DNA of 64,000 bases from an uncultured Shimia sp. (GCF_947493595.1 NZ_CANLRL010000002.1:248001-312000), one strand, 5' to 3'; positions 1 through 8,717 are shown, counted from the first letter of the stretch. Translations and numbers: made by a program. Notes: generated from the sequence alone by a model not told the origin.

Positions 1-2
1 TG

Positions 3-371
3 ATCGCCTCGGCCAAATTTGTCGCCACCCCCATGCAGCACGGCCTGCGCTGTGCCGGCATTGTGGAGTTTGGCGATCTGTCGGAAAAGAAATCCAAAGC
101 CCCGCTGGCCCTGTTGCGCCGCCGCGTGGCTGAAGTCTTCCCGACAATGACCGCGGAAACTGACGAAGAATGGCTTGGTTTCCGCCCATCCCTTCCAGAC
201 AGCCTACCCATGGTGGGTGAGATAGGCCAAAGCGGTGTCTACACCGCTTTTGGTCACCAACATGTGGGCCTCACCGGCGGGGCCAAAACCGGGCGCTTGG
301 TAGCCGATCTGATCTCCGACACACCGCCCAACATCGACCTTTCACCCGTAAATCCAATGCGGTTTAGCTGA
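3..371 (+). CDS. FAD-dependent D-amino-acid dehydrogenase-like oxidoreductase, C-terminal part
   Basis: Open frame entering from the left edge, so only about the last 120 residues are present. The C-terminal segment reads GFRPSLPDSLPMVGE, then FGHQHVGLTGG and a closing run to the stop; this is the substrate/FAD-covering end of the DadA/glycine oxidase (DAO) family, where the GxRPxxPDxxPxxG pattern is typical. Such enzymes oxidise D-amino acids or related amines with FAD. The substrate cannot be told from the fragment. It is convergent with the minus-strand gene downstream, leaving about 60 bp between the stops. Seen: motif and frame; known: DAO family; inferred: catalytic class. Confidence 0.75.
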   Translation: MASAKFVATPMQHGLRCAGIVEFGDLSEKKSKAPLALLRRRVAEVFPTMTAETDEEWLGFRPSLPDSLPMVGEIGQSGVYTAFGHQHVGLTGGAKTGRLVADLISDTPPNIDLSPVNPMRFS

Positions 372-434
372 CGCCAAAACCAAAACAGCGCCGCCCAAAG
401 GCGACGCTGTTTTGATGTCTCTCAAGCAAGGGCC

Positions 435-1925
435 TTAAGCGGACTTAAGCGCTTCCTTTGAGGTCTCTTCGGTCTCCCCAGGAGCTTCCGTGGCCTCGCC
501 TTCGACCACATCAACCTCTTCCGCGTCCTCAGCCTCGGAGTGATCCTCCAATGCCCCAATGATCAGCGGCAGCATCGCCGCGCCGGTTTCGCTCAACCCT
601 TCGGTTTCCGGCGGCGCGGTCCAGCTCAGCGTGTCAAAGCTGTGGCAGTTGTCACAGGTTGGCGCCCACTCCGCATGGATATTGTGACAGGTATCACAAA
701 CCCACTGCGGGCCCCGTGGCGAACTGAGCGCCTTGGCCAAATAGCCTTTCACAACCGCATCATTGGCGCCTTCGCCACGCTCAATCGCCGCCATGATGGT
801 CAGCGAACGTTGGGTGGCGTCATTTTCCACCAGATCGCCCAGCGCGCGACGCGCTTCCGGGAAATCCTCCGCCGCAATATACAGCTCCGCCATCAGCATC
901 TTGCTCTCGGCGTGGTTTGCAGTGTTCTTTGTCAGGTTTTTAAACCGTTTGATCCGCGCTTCTGGCGTTTCCTCCGGCGCGATCTCGGCAAACGCCGCCG
1001 CCAAATCCGGATGCGGCTGCGCATCCCAAGCTTTCTTGATCAGACGCGTCGCATTGCGCGGCTTACCTTTGCCAACATACCCCCGCGCTGCCATTACCGC
1101 CGCCGGGATCAGGTCGGGCGACAATCGGTTGGCCTCAATCGCCTGCTCCTGAGTCTCAATGCTGGCATCTTCCGCAATCAATTCCTTCGCTTCCGACAGC
1201 GCCAAGACCGCATCACGACGGCGATGCACGTCGCGTGGCAGCGTGCCATGGCGCAGCTTCGCATTCAGCGTCCCGCGCGCGCCTTTCCAATCTTTGCTTT
1301 CGGTCTGCAGACGCAGCAGCGTGTCCTGCACCTCCACATGACGCGGCTTGAGCGCAAAGGCATTTTCTGCCAGCTTCAGCGCCACTTCCGTGTTGCCGGC
1401 CTCAAGCTTCTGCTTCATCAGCCCGCGAATACCAACAAACCGCGTGCCTTCGTTCTGCAGCAACTTCTTGTAGGTCTCTTCCGCCTTCTTGGTGTCACCG
1501 CTCAACTCGGCCGCCTGCGCCACAATCAGGTTGGTCAGCTCCGGCTTGTGCAGCTTTTTCTCGGCCAGCCGCGCCTTCTCCATCGCCGTGCGCCCTTCGC
1601 CAGAGGCCAGCGCCGTCACACTATCGGCCAACGCCTGATAGCCTTTCTTTTCCCGGTTGCGGTCAAAATAACGGCTGATCGCGGTTTCATCCCCGTTCAG
1701 GAACTTCAGCGTCGCCACCAGAAGGCCCAGCGCCTTGATGAACAGCCAAACCGCAGCCACCAGCGCGATCAAGGCCAAGGCGGTCTGAAACGGCCCAAGG
1801 CTGTATTCCACCCCGGCCACGGTGACCATCACCCCGCCTTCACTTTCCAGCAGGTAAATCGAGCCAAAGGTCAGCCCAGCGACAATGGCAACAAACGCAA
1901 TAATTTTAATCAGGGACCAGAGCAT
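435..1925 (-). CDS. hemY: HemY-like membrane-anchored TPR protein with zinc ribbon
   Basis: 496 residues. Two hydrophobic segments (about 1-25 and 46-68) form the HemY N-terminal membrane anchor, followed by helical repeats of TPR type (for example around residues 130-330). Near the C-terminus are two CxxC pairs (C410, C413, C424, C427) that look like a rubredoxin-type zinc ribbon, as in LapB-type TPR proteins, then an acidic tail. It follows hemD and the Mic60-like gene on the same strand, 10 bp after the latter, which fits one transcript for late tetrapyrrole synthesis and membrane organisation. HemY-N proteins are associated with haem synthesis but have no proven reaction; this is not the protoporphyrinogen oxidase also called HemY in Bacillus. 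Confidence 0.85.
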   Translation of the reverse strand: MLWSLIKIIAFVAIVAGLTFGSIYLLESEGGVMVTVAGVEYSLGPFQTALALIALVAAVWLFIKALGLLVATLKFLNGDETAISRYFDRNREKKGYQALADSVTALASGEGRTAMEKARLAEKKLHKPELTNLIVAQAAELSGDTKKAEETYKKLLQNEGTRFVGIRGLMKQKLEAGNTEVALKLAENAFALKPRHVEVQDTLLRLQTESKDWKGARGTLNAKLRHGTLPRDVHRRRDAVLALSEAKELIAEDASIETQEQAIEANRLSPDLIPAAVMAARGYVGKGKPRNATRLIKKAWDAQPHPDLAAAFAEIAPEETPEARIKRFKNLTKNTANHAESKMLMAELYIAAEDFPEARRALGDLVENDATQRSLTIMAAIERGEGANDAVVKGYLAKALSSPRGPQWVCDTCHNIHAEWAPTCDNCHSFDTLSWTAPPETEGLSETGAAMLPLIIGALEDHSEAEDAEEVDVVEGEATEAPGETEETSKEALKSA

Positions 1926-1935
1926 GAAACGACCC

Positions 1936-3240
1936 TCAGTTGGAGTTTAGGGTTTGCGCCAGATCTTCGGCGGCTTGAGTGGCAGCAGCGCGAGTCTGTG
2001 CTTGCGCAACCCACTCTGCCATCGCGGCTTTTGGCCCCTCGGCCAATGTATCCAGTTCGGCAAGCGCAGCCATCAAATCACCGGATTTTACAGCTGCTTC
2101 GGCCCGGCTCAACACCGCATCCGTGTCGGTGCCTTCCCGCGCCTCAACCGAGCGCGCACCAGTTTGTGTCTTCAGGAAATTGCCCAGCTTGTTGCCAGTG
2201 CCTGCGTCCACTTTGTCTTCACGGGCTTTGGCCAAAGCCGCCCGAGCTGCGTCCGGGTAATTCTCAATCAACGCCGCCAAAGTGATCACCCCGCTGTCCG
2301 CGTGATCTTCCAGCACCGCTGCAACGCCTTCGCCAGTGGAGGACCGCAGATCCACCACCGCAGCCCGATACGGCGCGCCGCTTTCCAACGCAGCCACAAT
2401 CCGTGTGACTGACGAGCGCGCAAGCGCCGCCTTCGCAGACAAGTCCGCTTTGTCTTTCAACTCAGAGGCCTCGGCCTTTTGCGCCGCAACCAGATCCTTG
2501 AGGTCCTTCACTTCACGCTCATAAGCCGCAATCGCCGCCGCGTTCAAACCTTCGCTCAACGGACGTTTCTCAATCTCAGTCAACCGTGCTTCCAAGGTGG
2601 CCACAGCGTCTGACACGCGTGCCACCTCAGCTGTTAGAACTGAGTGCAATGTGCCCAACTCCGCCGCCGCACCGCTTGCCGTGGTTTCCGCAGCATTTGC
2701 CAAATCCGCGTTAGTCACCTGAGCCGCCTGAAGCGTCGCAAGCGCCTCGGCTTGCGCCTCAAACTTGGCAGTCATCTCGCTTAGAGCGGCTTCTGTATTT
2801 GCGCCCAGCCCAAGTTGATCGCCAAAATAGACTGCGCCACCAAATCCAATTCCGGCCGCAATCACACCGCCAAGCACCATTGGCACAAAACCCCCTTTGC
2901 GCGCGGGCTCTTGTGTGGCTGGCGCAGGGGCCGGTGTCTCAGGAACCGCCTCTTCCGCAGGTGCTTCATCTTCAGCCATTACGGGCTCTTCTGCATCGTC
3001 TTCCACTGCCGCGTCATCTATGGGCTCTTCAATCTCTACGGGAGCCTCATTAGACTCATCGTCCCTCACAGTGTCTTTGGTCTCGTCTGCATCATTGTTG
3101 TCTGATGCACCGTCCGGCGCGATCTCTTCGACAATCTCCGCGTCCTCGACCACATTTTCTGCGTCGGCTTGCGTATCGGTCTGATCCTGTTGATCAACCT
3201 GATCTTTGCTTGGCTTGTCCGATTTATCCGTGGTTCCCAC
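1936..3240 (-). CDS. Mic60/mitofilin-like membrane protein
   Basis: 434 residues from a GTG start preceded by an AAGGG ribosome site. The layout is that of alphaproteobacterial Mic60 homologues (COG4223): a very acidic, low-complexity N-terminal region (about residues 1-105), a single membrane helix (about 118-139), then a long helical/coiled-coil periplasmic part ending in a helical domain with Ala-rich segments (about 280-430). Mitochondrial Mic60 shapes crista junctions, and bacterial homologues have been tied to intracytoplasmic membrane shape. It sits between hemD and hemY, the usual alphaproteobacterial position. Family assignment rests on architecture and neighbourhood rather than on a catalytic motif. 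Confidence 0.8.
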   Translation of the reverse strand: MGTTDKSDKPSKDQVDQQDQTDTQADAENVVEDAEIVEEIAPDGASDNNDADETKDTVRDDESNEAPVEIEEPIDDAAVEDDAEEPVMAEDEAPAEEAVPETPAPAPATQEPARKGGFVPMVLGGVIAAGIGFGGAVYFGDQLGLGANTEAALSEMTAKFEAQAEALATLQAAQVTNADLANAAETTASGAAAELGTLHSVLTAEVARVSDAVATLEARLTEIEKRPLSEGLNAAAIAAYEREVKDLKDLVAAQKAEASELKDKADLSAKAALARSSVTRIVAALESGAPYRAAVVDLRSSTGEGVAAVLEDHADSGVITLAALIENYPDAARAALAKAREDKVDAGTGNKLGNFLKTQTGARSVEAREGTDTDAVLSRAEAAVKSGDLMAALAELDTLAEGPKAAMAEWVAQAQTRAAATQAAEDLAQTLNSN

Positions 3241-3313
3241 AGGTCACCCTTTCGAATCCGTTTTTTGCAAATGCAGCACCAATCTAGGCGAGCAATCCGT
3301 GTGTCTCAATGCA

Positions 3314-4009
3314 TCACCCTGCGTCTAACAGTCTCGCCACCGCATTTGCCATGGCTTTTGCCTCTTTTTTCCCCGCCAAAACAACCGTTTCCACAGGCAA
3401 TTCCCCCAATGCGGCCTGTACAGCCTCACTCATCACAACCACATGAAGAGGGGCGTGAAACGGCCCTTGTTCAGCAAACTGCCGCGCCGCGCGCGGTGAA
3501 AAAAAGGGAACAATCACTGGATTCTCCCGCATTAGGGCCGTTTTTGCACGCTCCGACAGCGGATGTGCTGTCTGGCGATAAACCACCACCTCACGTGTTT
3601 GTATCCCGACCTTGGTCAAACGCCCGGCCAAATCCCCGCGCGCAACCTCACCACGAATGTGCAGCAACGGCCCCTGTGGCGCATCGGCCAAAACCCGCGC
3701 ATAAAGCGAGTCCGCATCGCCATCCGCCGCCGCCGCGCGCCATCCTTTGGCCCCAGCAGCCGCTGCCGTGGCCTCGCCAACGCACCAGGCGGGCAGATCG
3801 TACCCGTCCACCGCAGCCACCGCATTGCGTGAACTGAAAATGACACCCGTTATATCGGTCAGGTCAACGTGAACCTCGGTTGGAACAATCTCCACAATGG
3901 GCGAAATCTCCACCTCTGCGGCGATCCCCATATTCGCCAACATCGTGGCAAACCCCTCCGCATCGGCCAAAGGCCGGGTCAGCAAAATCAAAGGGGTCAC
4001 ATCTGCCAT
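3314..4009 (-). CDS. hemD: Uroporphyrinogen-III synthase
   Basis: 231 residues when started at the ATG giving MADVTPLILLTRP; an upstream in-frame GTG would add four residues. LLTRPLADAEGFA, VIFSSRNAV and VIVPFFSPRAARQF are the recognisable landmarks of the two-lobed HemD fold. The enzyme closes and inverts ring D of hydroxymethylbilane to make uroporphyrinogen III, the branch point of haem, sirohaem, cobalamin and bacteriochlorophyll. HemD is very divergent in general, so the hem-type neighbours (Mic60-like, hemY) matter. It diverges from tsaD across about 80 bp that must hold both promoters. hemC, its partner in many genomes, is not in this window. Confidence 0.85.
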   Translation of the reverse strand: MADVTPLILLTRPLADAEGFATMLANMGIAAEVEISPIVEIVPTEVHVDLTDITGVIFSSRNAVAAVDGYDLPAWCVGEATAAAAGAKGWRAAAADGDADSLYARVLADAPQGPLLHIRGEVARGDLAGRLTKVGIQTREVVVYRQTAHPLSERAKTALMRENPVIVPFFSPRAARQFAEQGPFHAPLHVVVMSEAVQAALGELPVETVVLAGKKEAKAMANAVARLLDAG

Positions 4010-4090
4010 TAGGCCCACCACTGTTGTTTGAGGCGCTCTCTGGTGTTACCTGCCAACAAACCTCCGCGCAACGGCAAGGACCTGTGACAC

Positions 4091-5188
4091 ATGGACGGCC
4101 CGCTCACCATTCTTGGCATTGAAAGCAGCTGCGACGACACCGCCGCCGCCATCTTGCACCAACCCATTGTGGGCGACGCCGAAATCCTCGCCTCTGTTGT
4201 GCATGGCCAAACCGACCTGCACGCGCCGTTTGGCGGTGTGGTGCCGGAAATCGCCGCCCGCGCACATGCCGAAAAGGTCGATCTCTGCGTTGAGGAAGCG
4301 CTCTTAGCGGCCAACGTATCGCTCAAAGATGTGGACGCCATCGCCGTCACCGCTGGACCCGGCCTCATCGGTGGCGTGATCTCAGGCGTGATGTGTGCCA
4401 AGGGCCTTTCGGCCAGCCTTAACATTCCGCTCATCGGCGTGAACCACCTCGCCGGTCACGCCCTGACCCCGCGCCTCACCGATCAGGTGGCCTTCCCCTA
4501 CTTGATGCTCTTGGTGTCCGGCGGCCATTGCCAGTTCCTGATCGCCCACGGCCCGGAAAAGTTCTCCCGCCTCGGCGGCACTATCGACGATGCGCCCGGA
4601 GAAGCCTTTGACAAAACCGCCCGCCTGCTTGGCCTGCCCCAACCCGGCGGCCCCGCTGTGCAAGCTGAAGCCACAAAAGGCGACCCCAAACGCTTCCGTT
4701 TCCCGCGCCCGCTTCTGGACCGTCCCGGTTGCGACATGTCTTTCTCCGGCCTCAAGACTGCCCTCTTGCGTCAGCGTGATGCCATCATCGCCGAAAAGGG
4801 CGGCCTCCCCGTGCAAGACCGCGCCGGCATGTGTGCAGGCTTCCAGGCAGCTGTTGTGGATGTCTTGGCCGAGAAAACCCGCCGCGCGCTGGACATCTAT
4901 CTGGCTTCGAACCCCTCTGAACCTCTGTTGGCCGTCGCTGGTGGTGTGGCTGCAAACACTGCCATTCGGGCTGAATTAGAGACTGTTTGCGCCACAAGAG
5001 GCGTGACCTTCACGGCCCCACCCTTAGCACTTTGCACCGACAACGCCGCGATGATTGCCTACGCCGGACTGGAGCGCTACCGCACCGGCGCGCGCGATGG
5101 CATGGATCTCTCCGCCCGCCCGCGCTGGCCACTGGATCAAACCGCCCCCGCGCTTTTGGGCAGCGGTAAAAAAGGAGCCAAAGCATGA
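4091..5188 (+). CDS. tsaD: tRNA N6-adenosine threonylcarbamoyltransferase
   Basis: 365 residues starting [17 protein letters not shown] after MDGP. The ASKHA-fold protein transfers threonylcarbamoyl from the TsaB/TsaE-assisted intermediate to A37 of ANN-decoding tRNAs. Metal-binding histidines are visible in ARAHAEKVD and NHLAGHAL, and the nucleotide site in LLVSGGHCQ and AVAGGVAAN. Length is slightly above the usual 340 because of a Lys-rich tail. The stop overlaps the gpsA start by 4 bp (ATGA), so the two are translationally coupled. Its partner tsaE is also in this window, 16 kb away. Confidence 0.97.
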   Translation: MDGPLTILGIESSCDDTAAAILHQPIVGDAEILASVVHGQTDLHAPFGGVVPEIAARAHAEKVDLCVEEALLAANVSLKDVDAIAVTAGPGLIGGVISGVMCAKGLSASLNIPLIGVNHLAGHALTPRLTDQVAFPYLMLLVSGGHCQFLIAHGPEKFSRLGGTIDDAPGEAFDKTARLLGLPQPGGPAVQAEATKGDPKRFRFPRPLLDRPGCDMSFSGLKTALLRQRDAIIAEKGGLPVQDRAGMCAGFQAAVVDVLAEKTRRALDIYLASNPSEPLLAVAGGVAANTAIRAELETVCATRGVTFTAPPLALCTDNAAMIAYAGLERYRTGARDGMDLSARPRWPLDQTAPALLGSGKKGAKA

Positions 5189-6138
5189 TCTCCGTCCTCG
5201 GATCCGGCGCCTTTGGCACCGCCCTGGCTGTGGCTTTTGCCCACAGTGGCACCAGTGTGACCCTCTGGGCCCGCAATGCCGACGCCGCCAAAACCATGCA
5301 GGCCACCCGCGCTAATCCACGCTTGCCAGGCGTTGAATTGCCAGAAACAGTCTCTGTTACTGCCGATTTTGCCGATGCGCTCACCGACGTGGTTCTACTG
5401 GCCGTGCCCATGCAAAAGCTGCGCGGCCTCTTGGAAACCCACCCGGAACTCACCAGCCGCACCCTGATCGCCTGCTGCAAAGGCGTCGAACTTGGCACGC
5501 AATTGGGTCCCGTCGCTGTGATCCGCGACGTGCTGCCGGACGCCACGCCTGCCATCCTCACCGGTCCCAGCTTTGCCGCCGACATCGCCCGAGGATTGCC
5601 GACGGCACTGACCTTGGCTGTCTCGAACGAAAACACCGGAAAAGCCCTGCAACAGAGACTGATCTCGCCCAATCTCCGCATCTACCGCACCACTGACACT
5701 GTGGGCGCAGAACTGGGAGGCGCACTCAAAAACGTGATTGCCATCGCCTGCGGCATCGCCATTGGCGCAGGCCTCGGCGACAGTGCCCGCGCCGCTCTCA
5801 TGACCCGTGGCTATGCCGAAATGAAACGCATGGCGCAGGCTCTGGGCGCAAAACCCGACACGCTCTCAGGGCTCTCCGGTTTTGGCGACCTCACCCTGAC
5901 ATGTTCGTCCGAACAATCGCGCAACTTCAGCTTTGGCCTCTCTCTCGGGCGCAGCGATGCCTATGACCCCACGGTCACGGTCGAAGGCGACGCCACCGCG
6001 CGTGCGTCTCTGGCGCGCGCCAAAGCCATGCAGGTTGACATGCCCATCACCCAAGCCGTCGTCGCCATCCTCGATGGGGGCTTGCAAATCCGCGACGCCA
6101 TGGAAATGCTGCTCGCAAGACCACCCAAGGAGGAATAA
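5185..6138 (+). CDS. gpsA: Glycerol-3-phosphate dehydrogenase [NAD(P)+]
   Basis: 317 residues. The N-terminal Rossmann motif [11 protein letters not shown], the substrate loop [17 protein letters not shown], the catalytic lysine region [14 protein letters not shown] and GFGDLTLTC are all present. It reduces dihydroxyacetone phosphate to sn-glycerol 3-phosphate, the backbone for phospholipids. It overlaps tsaD by 4 bp and is followed two bases later by the YciI gene, forming a compact operon tsaD-gpsA-yciI-EVE. Length and motifs are standard for the bacterial enzyme. Confidence 0.97.
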   Translation: MISVLGSGAFGTALAVAFAHSGTSVTLWARNADAAKTMQATRANPRLPGVELPETVSVTADFADALTDVVLLAVPMQKLRGLLETHPELTSRTLIACCKGVELGTQLGPVAVIRDVLPDATPAILTGPSFAADIARGLPTALTLAVSNENTGKALQQRLISPNLRIYRTTDTVGAELGGALKNVIAIACGIAIGAGLGDSARAALMTRGYAEMKRMAQALGAKPDTLSGLSGFGDLTLTCSSEQSRNFSFGLSLGRSDAYDPTVTVEGDATARASLARAKAMQVDMPITQAVVAILDGGLQIRDAMEMLLARPPKEE

Positions 6139-6140
6139 TC

Positions 6141-6416
6141 ATGCTGGTTGCATTGATCGCCAAAGACAAACCTGGCGCGCTGGACATCCGCAAAGCCAAC
6201 CGCGACGCTCATGTCGCCTATCTGAAAGGCTCCGGCGACAAGATCATGATGGCCGGCCCGTTTCTGGATGATGCTGGCGACATGTGCGGCTCTCTCATCA
6301 TCTTAAACGTCGCCGACATGGGTGAGGCCGAAGCCTGGGCCGCAAACGACCCCTACAAGGCCGCCGACCTTTTTGCCTCAGTGGAGCTGAAACCCTGGAA
6401 CAAGGTGCTGGGCTGA
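6141..6416 (+). CDS. YciI-family protein
   Basis: 91 residues with a strong AAGGAGGA site before the ATG. The sequence MLVALIAKDKPGALDIRK, then HVAYLKG and a C-terminal VELKPWNKVLG match the small ferredoxin-like YciI/YCII fold, which keeps a conserved His-Asp pair. Some members are dehydrochlorinase-like, but no general function is known. Its stop overlaps the start of the EVE gene by one base (TGATG). The conserved pairing with gpsA and an EVE protein suggests a housekeeping role; nothing more specific can be read here. Confidence 0.85.
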   Translation: MLVALIAKDKPGALDIRKANRDAHVAYLKGSGDKIMMAGPFLDDAGDMCGSLIILNVADMGEAEAWAANDPYKAADLFASVELKPWNKVLG

Positions 6417-6835
6417 TGCGCTATTGGCTGTTCAAATCCGAACCCTCCACATGGAGCTGGGACCAACAGGTTGCCAAAGGGGACGCGGGCGAGGAATGGG
6501 ACGGCGTGCGCAATTACCAGGCGCGCAACTTCATGCGGGAAATGGCCGTGGGCGACCGCGGCTTTTTCTACCATTCTCAGAAAGAAAAGTCCGTTGTTGG
6601 CATCGTCGAAGTCTGCGCTGAAGCCCACCAAGACAGCACCACCGATGACGAGCGCTGGGACTGCGTCGACATCAAGGCCCTCAAGCCTGTGAAAAAACCC
6701 GTGTCCCTCGACATGATCAAAGCCGATCCTAGGCTGGCGGAAATGGTCTTGGTGAAAAGCTCGCGCCTGTCTGTGCAACCGGTCACCGAAGAGGAATGGA
6801 ACATCATCCTCAACCTCAGCGGCACACAAGACTGA
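6416..6835 (+). CDS. EVE-domain protein
   Basis: 139 residues beginning MRYWLFKSEPSTWSWD, with GVRNYQARNFMREMAVGD and FFYHS, the hallmarks of the EVE/thymocyte nuclear protein 1 family. EVE domains are PUA-like and bind modified bases in DNA or RNA. The whole protein is a single EVE domain without a fused nuclease or helicase, so a defence role is not indicated; it is the last gene of the tsaD-gpsA-yciI-EVE unit. No strong intrinsic terminator follows it: only a weak 5-bp hairpin without a T-run near 6845-6865. Confidence 0.9.
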   Translation: MRYWLFKSEPSTWSWDQQVAKGDAGEEWDGVRNYQARNFMREMAVGDRGFFYHSQKEKSVVGIVEVCAEAHQDSTTDDERWDCVDIKALKPVKKPVSLDMIKADPRLAEMVLVKSSRLSVQPVTEEEWNIILNLSGTQD

Positions 6836-6911
6836 GCCTAACGGAACAGGACGCCTTGGCCTGTCAAAGCAAAATGGCGCCGCTCCGCCAAGAGCTACGC
6901 CACATCAAATC

Positions 6912-6964
6912 TGGGAAAAATAAAACATAGGGGGCCTGTCTCCGCTCCAGCCAGACCCCCTATG
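6912..6964 (-). terminator. Intrinsic terminator-like hairpin
   Basis: The arms CATAGGGGGCCTG (6926-6938) and CAGACCCCCTATG (6952-6964) pair over 13 positions with a single mismatch. Read on the minus strand the stem is followed by TTTTATTTTT, the classical layout of a Rho-independent terminator. On the plus strand no T-run follows, so it is directional. Confidence 0.55.
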
Positions 6965-7066
6965 CACCCCGCGTGTATCCCATACCACCACACGCGTTCT
7001 GTAAATTTGGGTCCGGCCATCCTAGCCCGACATGACATGTGTAGCCCAAGTGAACCAATCAGTTCA
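6912..7066 (-). ncRNA. Candidate small RNA in a gene-free gap (speculative)
   Basis: The 340-bp gap between the EVE gene and DUF2853 has no believable coding frame. On the minus strand a GATAAT hexamer (7068-7073) could be a -10 element, although no good -35 is visible. Downstream there are two hairpins: a 7-bp perfect stem CGCGTGT/ACACGCG (6970-6976 with 6990-6996), then a long stem followed by a T-rich tract (see the terminator entry). The repeated GGGCT-containing segment near 7028-7055 may pair as well. This would give a transcript of roughly 150 nt, independent of DUF2853, which has its own terminator at 7122-7155. Structure is seen; expression is inference. Confidence 0.3.
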
Positions 7067-7121
7067 ATTATCAAGTATCTACAATCCGAGCGGTTCCCGA
7101 AGCACTTTGGCAACCAAACGG

Positions 7122-7155
7122 AAAACGCGCCCGAAACCCTCAGGCCTCGGACGCG
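7122..7155 (-). terminator. Intrinsic terminator of the DUF2853 gene
   Basis: Read on the minus strand, a 13-bp stem including three G-U pairs (7143-7155 with 7126-7138) and a TGAG loop is followed by TTTTCCGTTTGG. It begins 21 bp after the DUF2853 stop codon. Confidence 0.6.
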
Positions 7156-7175
7156 CCAAACCGCGAGTGGTGGTT

Positions 7176-7517
7176 TTACCCGTAGTGGGCCTCTTTGCCG
7201 AAGTGTTTGGTCAGCATGTAGTAAACAACAGCCCGATACTTGTTACGCTCAGACTTGCCGTAAGTCTCAATCACAGAGTGGATGGCATCCATCAGTTCGG
7301 GACCATCGCTCATACCCAACTTCTTGATCAGGAAGTTGGTTTTCACAGTTTCCAGTTCCGCTGGCTGGGAGCCAGCTACAGTGGACGCGTCATCATTGTA
7401 GATCGCCGGACCACAGCCGATGGTAACCTTTTCCAACAGCGTCATGTCTGGCTCGATGCCACATTTGTTCTTCAGATCGTCTGCGTATTTCGCGATCAAC
7501 TCGTCCCGTTTGCCCAT
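7176..7517 (-). CDS. DUF2853-family protein
   Basis: 113 residues when started at MGKRDELIAKYADDLK; the GGGAGAA ribosome site sits 8 nt before this ATG, so the longer frame (five more residues) is less likely. The acidic/basic helical sequence with TLLEKVTIGCGPAIYN and a C-terminal YRAVVYYMLTKHFGK is the DUF2853 family, found in Rhodobacterales and other proteobacteria and without assigned function. No signal peptide or membrane segment. It stands alone on the minus strand with its own terminator and shares its upstream region, including a perfect palindrome at 7593-7608, with the divergent oxidoreductase gene. Confidence 0.85.
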   Translation of the reverse strand: MGKRDELIAKYADDLKNKCGIEPDMTLLEKVTIGCGPAIYNDDASTVAGSQPAELETVKTNFLIKKLGMSDGPELMDAIHSVIETYGKSERNKYRAVVYYMLTKHFGKEAHYG

Positions 7518-7592
7518 CTGATATTCTCCCAATTGTCGATAAATGCGCTTGAAGTTGCCTTCTGCGCGGCGTCCTTGAAACCCTTCCTACAG

Positions 7593-7608
7593 TTGACGTG
7601 GACGTCAA
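7593..7608. promoter_or_regulatory. Palindromic operator candidate
   Basis: TTGACGTGGACGTCAA is a perfect 7-bp inverted repeat with a 2-bp centre, in the divergent region between DUF2853 (start 76 bp away) and the Gfo/Idh/MocA gene (start 111 bp away). Its shape resembles MerR-family or similar dimer sites, but the regulator is not next to it. A second, imperfect inverted repeat (TAAGGGGAA / TTCCCCCTTA, 7610-7640) lies immediately beside it. Confidence 0.5.
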
Positions 7609-7718
7609 TTAAGGGGAAAGACCGCGCCTGTTCCCCCTTAGCACAGATCCCGCTGGTCATTTGAAGAATCGCTGCCTAGGCTGACCCTCTGCGCATTTTC
7701 ACAACACAGGGGCACGCA

Positions 7719-8717
7719 ATGCTGCGTTGGGGTATCCTTGGAACCGGCTTCATTTCTCACGCCATGCTGGGCGCGATCCGCGACAGTGATAACTCAACTG
7801 TTGCGATGCTCTGTGGCCGCAACGAAGCTGCGCTGTCCGACCTTTCCGCACAATACTGCGTTGCGCACACCACCACGGATCAAGCCGAGCTCTTCGCCAA
7901 TCCGGATGTGGATGTGATCTACATCGCCCTGCCCAACCACCTGCACCGCGCCGCCACCGAGGCCGCCATGGCCACAGGCAAACCTGTGCTCTGCGAGAAG
8001 TCCCTGACCACCACGATGGAAGACGCCCAAGCGCTGGTCGCCTCCGTGCGCGCCGCGAATATCTTCTTTGCCGAAGGTCTGATGTATCTCGCGCACCCCT
8101 TCATGCAGCAGCTTGTCACCGTCCTGCGCGCCCCTTCCGTGGGCGAGCTGCGCTCCGTCTCCGGCTTCTACGCCGCCGACATCTGGCAGATGGTCAACCC
8201 CGCCGGCGGCGGCACGCTCTACAATCTCGGCTGCTACCCCGCCTCCCTCTTGCATCTGGTGGTGCAAACCATGTGCGGAGAAGAGGCCTTTGCCAGCCGA
8301 TCCATCGCCGCTTTTGGCAACATCGGCAAAGACAGCACCCTGCAAGACGCCAGCCTTTCTGTGCGTTTTGACAACGGCGTGCTTGCCAACCTGCACAGCA
8401 CAGATGGCCACGGCATGGCACATGCGTTCACCATCGTGACCACCAAAGGCACGCTGCGCTTCGCCACCAACCCATGGCTGCCCGAAGCAGGCGAAAATCG
8501 GATGATCTGGCAGCCCTACGACGGCCCCGCCCGAGACATCGTGGTCGAAACCAAACACGACGCCTTTTATCATCAAACAAAAATGGTCGAACGCGCGCTG
8601 GCCATGGGTGCCAAAGAAGCCTCCCGCCCCTCACCCCGCCTGTCCGACAGTCTGGAGATCATGCAATTCCTAACAGACTGGGAAGCGGCAGCGCTTGGAA
8701 AGGACACCCCCCAATGA
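7719..8717 (+). CDS. Gfo/Idh/MocA-family oxidoreductase
   Basis: 332 residues. The N-terminus LRWGILGTGFISHAML is the NAD(P)-binding Rossmann motif, followed by VDVIYIALPNHLHR and the catalytic GKPVLCEKSL lysine signature; the C-terminal half contains GGGTLYNLGCYP, the substrate domain. The family oxidises or reduces sugars, polyols and related diols. Substrate is unknown. The stop overlaps the next gene by 4 bp (ATGA), coupling it to a VOC protein. The short upstream region carries the 7593-7608 palindrome. Confidence 0.9.
   Translation: MLRWGILGTGFISHAMLGAIRDSDNSTVAMLCGRNEAALSDLSAQYCVAHTTTDQAELFANPDVDVIYIALPNHLHRAATEAAMATGKPVLCEKSLTTTMEDAQALVASVRAANIFFAEGLMYLAHPFMQQLVTVLRAPSVGELRSVSGFYAADIWQMVNPAGGGTLYNLGCYPASLLHLVVQTMCGEEAFASRSIAAFGNIGKDSTLQDASLSVRFDNGVLANLHSTDGHGMAHAFTIVTTKGTLRFATNPWLPEAGENRMIWQPYDGPARDIVVETKHDAFYHQTKMVERALAMGAKEASRPSPRLSDSLEIMQFLTDWEAAALGKDTPQ

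Noticed and set aside
540-2285. Long plus-strand open frame (581 codons) across hemY and the Mic60-like gene
   Set aside because: It is antisense to two genes with recognisable architecture, is rich in Arg/Gln/His as expected of a shadow frame in GC-rich DNA, and has no family pattern.
6416-6835. EVE protein as part of a defence system
   Set aside because: It is a stand-alone EVE domain in a housekeeping operon with tsaD and gpsA, without a nuclease or methylation module.
6895-7113. 72-codon minus-strand frame in the EVE-DUF2853 gap
   Set aside because: No ribosome site, odd composition, and it runs through the terminator-like hairpin; a non-coding reading fits better.
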